This document shows, one piece after another, positions 1 through 4,251 of a stretch of 7,865 nucleotides of DNA. The DNA is from CALDSL01 sp039810245 (GTDB lineage: Bacteria > Chloroflexota > Anaerolineae > Anaerolineales > Anaerolineaceae). The notes beneath the pieces were generated by a model. That model was not told the origin of the DNA and searched no databases. It saw nothing but the letters and a program-made list of their open reading frames with translations. Position 1 is the stretch's first letter; each line of letters opens with the position of its first letter. The translations under genes were made by a program, and so were the position numbers. The stretch covers positions 1 through 7,865 of the forward strand of contig JBDHWQ010000048.1 in the NCBI GenBank assembly GCA_039810245.1. The letters run 5' to 3'.

Positions 1-79
1 GGAACAGGGTTCGAAATTTGCTATCCGCGAGGGTGGTCTGACGGTTGGCGCCGGTGTGATCACCAAGATCATCAGCTGA
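1..79 (+). CDS. tuf: Elongation factor Tu, C-terminal end (partial)
   Basis: Only the last 25 codons are in the window; the gene enters from the left, with complete codons starting at base 2 and the TGA at 77-79. The peptide has the EF-Tu C-terminal signature: FAIREGG followed by TVGAGV and a final ITKIIS. This is the last strand of beta-barrel domain III. EF-Tu carries aminoacyl-tRNA to the ribosomal A site as a GTP complex in the cytoplasm. The following rpmG, tRNA-Trp, secE and nusG give the classic bacterial order and support the call. The upstream part, including the GTPase domain, cannot be judged. Confidence 0.95.
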   Translation, partial: EQGSKFAIREGGLTVGAGVITKIIS

Positions 80-88
80 AAGGAAAGT

Positions 89-114
89 CAGCCCATGCGG
101 TAACACCTGGGCTG
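89..114 (+). other. tuf-rpmG intercistronic hairpin
   Basis: CAGCCCA (89-95) pairs perfectly with TGGGCTG (108-114), and GGT/ACC can pair inside the 12-nt loop. No T-run follows, so it is not an intrinsic terminator. It lies between an AAGGAAAG element (80-87) and the rpmG ATG at 128, which has no Shine-Dalgarno of its own. It may therefore act in mRNA processing or in bringing that element nearer to the start codon; that role is inference. Confidence 0.5.
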
Positions 115-127
115 CGGTAATACGGTC

Positions 128-298
128 ATGGCATCCAAAAAGAAAGACATTCGCCCCGTAATCACGTTCGCCTGCATGGAATGCAAGGAGCGCAATTACA
201 CCAGCGAGAAAAACCGTCGCAACGATCCCACGCGCATGGAGCTGCAGAAGTACTGCCCACGGTGCCGCAAGCACACTGCGCACCGGGAGACCAAGTAA
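128..298 (+). CDS. rpmG: 50S ribosomal protein L33
   Basis: A 56-residue basic protein starting MASKKKDIRPVIT. It carries two zinc-ribbon CxxC pairs (CMEC at residues 17-20 and CPRC at 44-47), so it is the zinc-binding form of L33. The family usually has 49-56 residues, so it is full length. The central RNYTSEKNRRN segment and the closing KHTAHRETK are typical. L33 sits in the large subunit near the exit site. It lies 48 bases after tuf and before tRNA-Trp-secE-nusG, the conserved order. No clear ribosome binding site lies directly before the ATG; the nearest AG-rich stretch is at 80-87, beyond the 89-114 hairpin. Confidence 0.95.
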   Translation: MASKKKDIRPVITFACMECKERNYTSEKNRRNDPTRMELQKYCPRCRKHTAHRETK

Positions 299-304
299 CC
301 AACA

Positions 305-333
305 TTGACGAGGGCTGTAGATTGTGGTATCTT
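305..333 (+). promoter_or_regulatory. Sigma-70-type promoter for tRNA-Trp, secE and nusG
   Basis: TTGACG (305-310) as -35 is followed by a 17-base spacer and TATCTT (328-333) as -10. TG at 325-326 one base before the -10 gives an extended -10 element. Transcription would start near 340, about 33 bases before the tRNA, so tRNA-Trp, secE and nusG could be made independently of tuf-rpmG. The match is by eye. Confidence 0.65.
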
Positions 334-364
334 TGGGTTTCAAAGAGGGCCGCAGTCTACAGCC
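313..364. repeat. Nested inverted repeats around the tRNA-Trp promoter
   Basis: GGCTGTAGA (313-321) is perfectly complementary to TCTACAGCC (356-364). Inside it TCTTTG (330-335) is complementary to CAAAGA (341-346). The two dyads share a centre near 338. The -10 box (328-333) overlaps the inner dyad. The structure could be an operator, or a hairpin formed only in transcripts reading through from rpmG. Confidence 0.6.
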
Positions 365-372
365 TTCCATTT

Positions 373-445
373 AGGCGAGTAGCTCAATTGGCAGAGCACC
401 TGTCTCCAAAACAGGGGGTTGTGGGTTCAATTCCTGCCTCGCCTG
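373..445 (+). tRNA. tRNA-Trp (anticodon CCA)
   Basis: A complete cloverleaf can be drawn. The acceptor stem AGGCGAG (373-379) pairs with CTCGCCT (438-444), discriminator G445. The D stem is GCTC (382-385)/GAGC (394-397). The anticodon stem is CCTGT (399-403)/ACAGG (411-415) around loop CTCCAAA, with anticodon CCA at 406-408. The variable loop has 5 bases, and the T arm is GTGGG (421-425)/CCTGC (433-437) around TTCAATT. The 3' CCA is not encoded (CCT follows the discriminator), so it would be added by nucleotidyltransferase. A tRNA-Trp between rpmG and secE is a common bacterial arrangement. Confidence 0.96.
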
Positions 446-450
446 CCTCG
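433..450 (+). repeat. Tandem 9-bp duplication at the tRNA-Trp 3' end
   Basis: CCTGCCTCG occurs twice in direct succession (433-441 and 442-450). The first copy covers the end of the T stem and the start of the acceptor 3' strand; the second spans the mature 3' end. It may be replication slippage or the trace of an integration event; nothing mobile adjoins it. Confidence 0.7.
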
Positions 451-458
451 ATTCTGGC

Positions 459-483
459 AACGCCGTCCTCTGAGGCGGCGTTT
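459..483 (+). terminator. Hairpin after tRNA-Trp, possible weak terminator
   Basis: AACGCCG then CC (459-465 and 467-468, with T466 bulged) pairs with GGCGGCGTT (474-482) around loop TCTGA. Only three T bases follow, so termination would be partial at best. It could also mark the RNase processing point that frees the tRNA from the secE-nusG mRNA. Confidence 0.45.
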
Positions 484-504
484 GTGCCGTAAAAACCAGC
501 CCGT

Positions 505-567
505 CGCGCCATGCGGGCCACGCAAAAAAAGAAGCACGCTCCCCAAATGGGTGTGCGGCATGGCGTG
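505..567 (+). promoter_or_regulatory. Structured secE leader (long-range inverted repeat)
   Basis: CGCGCCATGC (505-514) is complementary to GCATGGCGTG (558-567) with one G-U pair, enclosing 43 bases that include an A7 run and a small hairpin around 547-553. It ends 18 bases before the secE Shine-Dalgarno (AAGGAG, 586-591). No known riboswitch is recognised. The fold may guide tRNA/mRNA processing or affect secE translation. Confidence 0.4.
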
Positions 568-597
568 AAAAACAAGTTTTCAAACAAGGAGTGACGC

Positions 598-810
598 GTG
601 GCAGAAAAAGCAGAACGGATCAAGAAAGAAAATCGCTTGCAGCGCATGTGGCGGGAAACCGTTGGTGAGCTGCGCAAAGTGAGCTGGCCCACGCCCCAGG
701 AAGCCTGGCGGCTGACCAAGATCGTTCTCCTGGTGATGTTCGCCATGAGCTTTGTGCTTGGCATTCTGGACTGGGTATTTTCCACGCTGATCACTCTGAT
801 CCTGGCTTAA
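598..810 (+). CDS. secE: Preprotein translocase subunit SecE
   Basis: This is a 70-residue short-form SecE with one membrane span, the usual type outside enterobacteria. Residues 1-20 are charged and cytoplasmic. The conserved amphipathic helix ELRKVSWPTPQEAWRLT is at 24-40, and the transmembrane helix covers about 42-69. SecE clamps SecY in the SecYEG channel that exports and inserts proteins at the cytoplasmic membrane. The start is GTG, supported by AAGGAG (586-591) six bases before it. It is 29 bases upstream of nusG, and the pair is almost certainly co-transcribed. Confidence 0.95.
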   Translation: MAEKAERIKKENRLQRMWRETVGELRKVSWPTPQEAWRLTKIVLLVMFAMSFVLGILDWVFSTLITLILA

Positions 811-839
811 GGCCGGGAACAGAAGGATGAGGAGAGCTG

Positions 840-1517
840 ATGAGCGCGCAAGATGACGACATCTTAATGGGTGACGAAGAAGAAAAAGCCGAGCAGGCGG
901 AGCAGCCGCGCAAGCGCGCTGCCCATTCCTCGCGCCCCAAGGCCGCGCCTGCCATCACTCCGGCGGAAATGGAACAACTGGTTGAGCCCAGCGATCAGCG
1001 CGCCTGGTACGTGGTGCATTGTTATTCGGGTTACGAAAATAAAGTTCGCCATAACCTGGAGCAGCGCATCGACACGATGGGGATGAAAGATAAGATCTTC
1101 GACGTTGTCATTCCCACCCAGGAAGAGATCGAAGTGAAGGATGGCAAGCGCCGCACGGTGGAGCGCCATGTATTCCCCGGGTACGTGTTGGTCAACATGA
1201 TCCTGAGCGAAGAGTCCTGGTACGTGGTGCGCAATACGCCGGGCGTCACCGGCTTTGTGGGCATGGGCAACCAGCCCACCGCGCTGCGCCCCGAGGAAGT
1301 TTCGCAGATCTTGCGGCGCATGGAAGCCGAAGCGCCGATGATCAAGGTCACGTTCAAGACCGGCGAGCGCGTGCGCATTGTTGATGGCCCATTCAATGAT
1401 TTCCGCGGCACTGTTTCAGAAATTGACATGGAACGCTCCAAAGTGCGCGTGATGGTTAATTTCTTTGGCCGGGAAACCCCGGTCGAGCTCGACTTTTTAC
1501 AGGTCGAGAAGGCATAA
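840..1517 (+). CDS. nusG: Transcription termination/antitermination factor NusG
   Basis: This 225-residue protein binds RNA polymerase, and its KOW domain contacts Rho or ribosomal protein S10 to tie transcription to termination or translation. The NGN domain runs from about 55 (AWYVVHCYSGYENKVR) to 163, including FPGYVLV at 112-118 and VRNTPGVTGFVG at 130-141. The KOW domain covers about 172-224, with GERVRIVDGPFNDFRG at 175-190. A GAGGAGA ribosome binding site ends seven bases before the ATG, so I keep this start even though it gives a charged ~50-residue N-terminal extension (acidic at 5-21, then basic) not found in E. coli NusG, which has about 181 residues. Confidence 0.96.
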   Translation: MSAQDDDILMGDEEEKAEQAEQPRKRAAHSSRPKAAPAITPAEMEQLVEPSDQRAWYVVHCYSGYENKVRHNLEQRIDTMGMKDKIFDVVIPTQEEIEVKDGKRRTVERHVFPGYVLVNMILSEESWYVVRNTPGVTGFVGMGNQPTALRPEEVSQILRRMEAEAPMIKVTFKTGERVRIVDGPFNDFRGTVSEIDMERSKVRVMVNFFGRETPVELDFLQVEKA

Positions 1518-1524
1518 GCAGTCC

Positions 1525-1554
1525 GGCTCACTCGCGTTGAGGAGCCTTTATTTT
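1525..1554 (+). terminator. Intrinsic terminator between nusG and rplK
   Basis: GGCTC (1525-1529) pairs with GAGCC (1542-1546) and CTC (1531-1533) with GAG (1539-1541), with A1530 bulged and loop GCGTT. TTTATTTT follows at once (1547-1554). This is a well-formed intrinsic terminator eight bases after the nusG stop codon. I see no convincing promoter between it and rplK, so it may be partial or regulated. Confidence 0.75.
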
Positions 1555-1592
1555 GTGGGAGGGTGCTCCCCTTATTCACCCGCTATAACCAC
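1555..1592 (+). promoter_or_regulatory. L1-binding mRNA motif in the rplK leader
   Basis: Outer stem GTGG (1555-1558)/CCAC (1589-1592). Asymmetric internal loop GA (1559-1560) opposite GCTATAA (1582-1588). Inner stem GGGTG (1561-1565)/CACCC (1577-1581). This two-helix shape with GTGGGAG facing a purine-rich strand ending in CCAC is the L1 recognition element of 23S rRNA helices 76-77 and of L1-autoregulated mRNAs. It abuts the rplK Shine-Dalgarno (1594-1599), so bound L1 should block initiation. The fold was read from the sequence; the L1 role is established for the family. Confidence 0.75.
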
Positions 1593-1606
1593 CAAGGAGT
1601 AAAGCT

Positions 1607-2032
1607 GTGGCAAAGAAACTCAAGACAATCGTTCGTCTGCAGATCACTGCCGGCAAAGCCAACCCCGCGCCCCCGATCGGGCCGGCGCTGGCCGGGCATG
1701 GTCTCAATATCATGGCCTTCTGCAAGGAATACAACGCCCGCACCTCTGCGCGCGCCGGCGAGATCATTCCCGCGGAGATCAGCATCTATACGGATGGTTC
1801 GTTTACCTTCATCCTCAAGTCGCCGCCCGCCGCGGTGCTGCTGCGCAAAGCCGCCGGCGTCGACAAGGGTTCCGCTGTCCCCAACCGCGAAAAGGTGGGC
1901 AAGGTCACTCGCGCCCAACTGCGCGAAATTGCGGAAATTAAGATCAAGGATATGAACTCGATCGATGTGGAAGGCGCCATGCGCCAGTTGGAAGGCACTG
2001 CCCGTAACATGGGCATCACAGTCGTTGACTAA
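1607..2032 (+). CDS. rplK: 50S ribosomal protein L11
   Basis: A 141-residue protein, the normal L11 length. The N-terminal domain (about 1-70) carries the proline-rich LQITAGKANPAPPIGPAL segment (11-28) that binds factors and thiopeptide antibiotics. The C-terminal rRNA-binding domain (about 76-141) ends with the signature around GTARNMGITV (130-139). L11 binds the GTPase-associated region of 23S rRNA with L10 and L7/L12 and modulates EF-G and RelA activity. The start is GTG at 1607, supported by AAGGAG (1594-1599). The next gene is rplA, and both carry L1-type leader motifs, so they form one autoregulated unit. Confidence 0.97.
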   Translation: MAKKLKTIVRLQITAGKANPAPPIGPALAGHGLNIMAFCKEYNARTSARAGEIIPAEISIYTDGSFTFILKSPPAAVLLRKAAGVDKGSAVPNREKVGKVTRAQLREIAEIKIKDMNSIDVEGAMRQLEGTARNMGITVVD

Positions 2033-2038
2033 TCGCCA

Positions 2039-2067
2039 GTGGGAGGGCGCAAGCCCGTTACTACCAC
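2039..2067 (+). promoter_or_regulatory. Second L1-binding mRNA motif, in front of rplA
   Basis: Outer stem GTGG (2039-2042)/CCAC (2064-2067). Internal loop GA (2043-2044) opposite GTTACTA (2057-2063). Inner stem GGGC (2045-2048)/GCCC (2053-2056), closed by a GCAA tetraloop. The layout and the shared GTGGGAGGG strand repeat the motif at 1555-1592. It directly precedes the rplA Shine-Dalgarno AAAGGAG (2068-2074), placing it to repress rplA translation when L1 is in excess. Confidence 0.8.
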
Positions 2068-2079
2068 AAAGGAGTTTTC

Positions 2080-2799
2080 ATGGCAAAGCACGGTAAGAAA
2101 TTTCTGGCCGCCAGCGCGAAGATTGATCCCGCGGTGACCTATGATCCTCGCCAGGCGCTCGAACTGGTGAAGGAAACCTCGTTTGTCAGCTTTGACGCCA
2201 CCGTCGAAGTCCACCTGCGCATGGGTCTCGACCCGCGCCAGGCTGACCAGATGGTGCGCGATGTCGTCGTTCTGCCTAACGGTCTCGGCAAAACCGTGCG
2301 CGTGCTGGTCTTCGCCCAGGGCGAAGCCGCCACCCGCGCGCAGGATGCCGGCGCCGATTACGTGGCCGATACCGACGAATGGATCTCCCGCATCCAGGGC
2401 GGCTTCACCGATTTCGACGTGGCCATTGCCACGCCGGATATGATGGGCAAGGCCGGCCGCCTGGGCCGCGTCCTCGGCCCGCGTGGTTTGATGCCGAACC
2501 CCAAGGCCGGAACCGTCGTTCCCGCCGAAGATCTGCCGCGTGTGATTAACGAAGCCAAAGCCGGCCGTGTCGAGTTCCGCCTGGATAAGACTGCCAACCT
2601 GCACGTGCCGATTGGCAAGACTTCGTTCACGCTGGACAAGCTGTACGAAAACATGGCCGCGCTGATGGAAGCCATCAAGAAGGCCAAGCCTTCGGCTGCC
2701 AAGGGCTCGTACATCCGCCGCGTCACCGTAACTTCTACCATGGGCCCTGGCGTCAAGGTGGACATCCTCGGTGCGCAGGCAATGAACGCCAAAGAGTAA
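2080..2799 (+). CDS. rplA: 50S ribosomal protein L1
   Basis: A 239-residue protein, the usual bacterial L1 length (about 225-240). The family signature lies at about 117-145: ATPDMMGKAGRLGRVLGPRG, then LMPNPKAGTV. L1 forms the mobile stalk near the ribosomal E site that helps release deacylated tRNA, and it also represses its own operon by binding mRNA. Domain I is split between the N and C termini around domain II, as in all L1 proteins. AAAGGAG at 2068-2074 sets the ATG. Two L1-type folds lie before rplK and before this gene, matching the autorepressor role. Confidence 0.97.
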   Translation: MAKHGKKFLAASAKIDPAVTYDPRQALELVKETSFVSFDATVEVHLRMGLDPRQADQMVRDVVVLPNGLGKTVRVLVFAQGEAATRAQDAGADYVADTDEWISRIQGGFTDFDVAIATPDMMGKAGRLGRVLGPRGLMPNPKAGTVVPAEDLPRVINEAKAGRVEFRLDKTANLHVPIGKTSFTLDKLYENMAALMEAIKKAKPSAAKGSYIRRVTVTSTMGPGVKVDILGAQAMNAKE

Positions 2800-2808
2800 A
2801 TTCGATCG

Positions 2809-2837
2809 TTGACAGTTTTCCGTTGGTGGGTTAAAAT
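2809..2837 (+). promoter_or_regulatory. Near-consensus promoter for rplJL
   Basis: TTGACA (2809-2814, a perfect -35), a 17-base spacer, and TAAAAT (2832-2837, one mismatch from TATAAT). Transcription would start near 2844, giving rplJ-rplL a leader of about 200 bases separate from rplKA. The -10 box is exactly the loop of the inverted repeat at 2812-2857. Confidence 0.75.
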
Positions 2838-2857
2838 ACCCGCCAGCGGAAAACTGT
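2812..2857. repeat. 20-bp inverted repeat enclosing the rplJ promoter
   Basis: The left arm 2812-2831 and right arm 2838-2857 pair along their whole length with two G-U wobbles at RNA level (CAGTTTTCCG at 2813-2822 against CGGAAAACTG at 2847-2856 is perfect). The six-base loop is TAAAAT, the promoter -10 hexamer. No T-run follows, so it is not a normal terminator. It may be an operator or a cruciform-prone site, or it may form a hairpin only in readthrough RNA from rplA. Confidence 0.75.
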
Positions 2858-3010
2858 TGGAAAAACAGAATAGCTTTTCCACCGATGATAGCCGGTGACG
2901 CGCAAGCGGCTTAATATCCTGCCGAGGGGAAGACACGGAACGCAAAACGTTCCACCACGCGTGCGTGGATAGCGGTCTTTGCCTGGCAGGAACAGGGCAA
3001 AGACTTTTTT
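2844..3010 (+). ncRNA. Ribosomal protein L10 leader (rplJL attenuator RNA)
   Basis: The region between the promoter and rplJ is a chain of hairpins: TGGAAAA (2858-2864)/TTTTCCA (2875-2881); GGAACG (2937-2942)/CGTTCC (2948-2953) with a CAAAA loop, typical of L10 leaders; CCACG (2955-2959)/CGTGG (2964-2968); and a terminator. TCCTGCC (2917-2923) is complementary to GGCAGGA (2985-2991). That closing helix cannot coexist, as a nested fold, with the terminator, so it is a likely antiterminator. In Bacillus subtilis the L10(L12) complex binds such a leader and causes early termination; the same logic is inferred here. Confidence 0.75.
2975..3010 (+). terminator. Intrinsic terminator of the L10 leader (attenuator)
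   Basis: GTCTTTGCC (2975-2983) pairs perfectly with GGCAAAGAC (2996-3004), followed by six T (3005-3010). It lies before rplJ and not after a gene, so it must be conditional. Its 12-base loop contains the GGCAGGA that can pair with 2917-2923. Confidence 0.88.
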
Positions 3011-3045
3011 GTATGTCATTCTGAGCCGGGAGGAGGTGAATTTCA

Positions 3046-3579
3046 TTGGCTTTTTCGAAAGAACAAAAGGGTGAAATGGTCGCCCAGTATGAAGAACTGC
3101 TCAACAAGAGCCAGGCCATCTTCGTTCTGGAATATAAGAAGATGACCCAGAAAGAAATTGACTCGTTGCGCGCGCGCATCCGCGAAGCGGGCGGCGAGTT
3201 TCACATGGTGAAGAACACCCTGATGAACGTTGCGCTAGAGCGCCAGGGCGTAGAGCAGAGCAAGATTTTCGATGGTCCGTCTGTGGCCGGTTTCGCCATT
3301 AGCGACGCTCCCGCGATCGCAAAGATTTTTGGCGATGCGACCCGCAACGCGGAAATGTTTAAGCTGAAGGGCGGTTACCTGGGCAAGCAGAGCATCAGCG
3401 CCAGCCAGGTGAAGGCTCTTGCTGAACTACCGCCGCTGCCAATCATGCGCGCCCGCCTGTTGGGTGTGCTGCAGGCGCCGGCTGCGCAGTTGGCCCGCAC
3501 CATCGCCGAACCCGCGCGCGGCCTGGCTTCGGTCTTCCGCGCCTACTCCGAGAAGGACCAGCAGGCCACGGCCGCCTGA
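3046..3579 (+). CDS. rplJ: 50S ribosomal protein L10
   Basis: This 177-residue protein is the base of the L7/L12 stalk. The N-terminal rRNA-binding domain (about 1-100) has the LRARIREAGGEFHMVKNTL region at 41-59. The C-terminal helix that carries L7/L12 dimers begins after the LPPLP segment (128-132). The start is TTG at 3046, chosen because the strong AGGAGGTGA (3031-3039) is correctly spaced to it and the next residues (AFSKEQKGEMV) align with the family N-terminus; no nearby ATG fits. rplJ lies downstream of its own attenuator leader and 96 bases before rplL. Confidence 0.96.
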   Translation: MAFSKEQKGEMVAQYEELLNKSQAIFVLEYKKMTQKEIDSLRARIREAGGEFHMVKNTLMNVALERQGVEQSKIFDGPSVAGFAISDAPAIAKIFGDATRNAEMFKLKGGYLGKQSISASQVKALAELPPLPIMRARLLGVLQAPAAQLARTIAEPARGLASVFRAYSEKDQQATAA

Positions 3580-3589
3580 TCCATCCCCG

Positions 3590-3614
3590 GCCAGCCCGGC
3601 ACAACCGGACTGGC
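3590..3614 (+). other. rplJ-rplL intercistronic hairpin
   Basis: GCCAG (3590-3594)/CTGGC (3610-3614) and CCGG (3596-3599)/CCGG (3605-3608) form one stem with a single C-A mismatch and loop CACAA. No T-run follows. It may protect or process mRNA, helping rplL outproduce rplJ (several L7/L12 copies are needed per L10); this role is inference. Confidence 0.5.
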
Positions 3615-3675
3615 ACGTTTGAACCAATCATCTTTGATAACCACCACTTTGTAAGCATGTGAAGGAGTTTTTGAA

Positions 3676-4059
3676 ATGGCTGACCTGAATACCCTTGTTG
3701 ATCAGTTGAGCACCCTGTCGGTCCTCGAAGCGGCCGAACTGGTGAAAATGCTGGAAGAGAAGTGGGGCGTTTCCGCCGCCGCTCCTGTCGCCGTCGCCGC
3801 CGCGGGTGGCGCTGCCCCCGCCGCCGCCGCTGAACCCGTGGAAGAAAAGACCGAGTTCGACGTTGTGCTGAAGGACGCCGGCCCCAAGAAGATCGAGACC
3901 ATTAAGGTCATCCGCCAGCTCACCAGCCTGGGCCTCGTCGAAGCCAAGACCATGGCTGAGACCGCCGGCGCCAAGGTGCTGAGCGCTGTGAGCAAGCAGG
4001 TTGCCGACGATGCCAAGAGCAAGCTCGAGGCTGCCGGCGCCGCCGTCGACATTGCCTAG
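3676..4059 (+). CDS. rplL: 50S ribosomal protein L7/L12
   Basis: This 127-residue stalk protein recruits and activates translational GTPases. The N-terminal dimerisation domain covers about 1-33 (LSVLEAAELVKMLEEKWGV). An Ala-rich flexible hinge lies at about 34-57, and the C-terminal factor-binding domain runs from about 59, including GPKKIETIKVIRQLTSLGL at 69-87. The usual GLGLKEAKDLVE is SLGLVEAKTMAE here, a modest divergence. GAAGGAG sits before the ATG. The strong 4081-4112 hairpin ends the transcription unit. Confidence 0.97.
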   Translation: MADLNTLVDQLSTLSVLEAAELVKMLEEKWGVSAAAPVAVAAAGGAAPAAAAEPVEEKTEFDVVLKDAGPKKIETIKVIRQLTSLGLVEAKTMAETAGAKVLSAVSKQVADDAKSKLEAAGAAVDIA

Positions 4060-4080
4060 TCTCAACGCTGCGTAGACAAC

Positions 4081-4112
4081 AAAAAGAGAAAGCTGCAAAG
4101 CTTTCTCTTTTT
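4081..4112 (+). terminator. rplL terminator (bidirectional)
   Basis: AAAAAGAGAAAGCT (4081-4094) pairs perfectly with the region ending in TTTTT (4099-4112) around a GCAA tetraloop. Because the stem has A5 on one side and T5 on the other, it can terminate both strands: rplL from the left and lexA readthrough from the right. Confidence 0.85.
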
Positions 4113-4135
4113 GATTCATACTCTACAGAAAAATT

Positions 4136-4175
4136 GTCTGCCTTTTAGGGCAGCAAGTTGCCCTAAAAGGCAGAC
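4136..4175 (-). terminator. 17-bp perfect hairpin, likely lexA terminator
   Basis: The 17 bases at 4136-4152 are perfectly complementary to 4159-4175, with loop GCAAGT. On the minus strand the stem is followed after two bases by TTTTT, so it can end lexA transcripts. On the plus strand no T-run follows. The perfect arms are long for a plain terminator. Confidence 0.65.
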
Positions 4176-4188
4176 TGATATTATCATG

Positions 4189-4220
4189 CGAAAACGGCCC
4201 AGGGGCGTGGGCCGTTTTCG
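4189..4220. terminator. 12-bp perfect hairpin just past lexA
   Basis: CGAAAACGGCCC (4189-4200) pairs perfectly with GGGCCGTTTTCG (4209-4220) around an 8-base loop. The four T in the 3' arm lie inside the stem, and no run follows on either strand. It is 31 bases past the lexA stop codon and is probably the first of two or three barriers between the convergent genes. Confidence 0.55.
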
Positions 4221-4251
4221 GGGTCTGCGATCGAGAATTGCGTGCTGCGCG

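Noticed and set aside
1560..1590. Promoter for rplK using TATAAC at 1584-1589
   Set aside because: No -35-like hexamer lies 15-19 bases upstream, and these bases are explained by the internal loop of the L1 motif.
2358..3179. Minus-strand open frame of 273 codons across rplA and the L10 leader
   Set aside because: It overlaps rplA, a promoter and the attenuator in antisense, and its translation resembles no known protein.
3615..3675. Separate promoter for rplL
   Set aside because: TTTGAA and TTGATA-like boxes are present, but no pair has acceptable spacing.
3776..3840. Low-complexity GCC-rich stretch as a repeat element
   Set aside because: It encodes the Ala-rich hinge normal for L7/L12.
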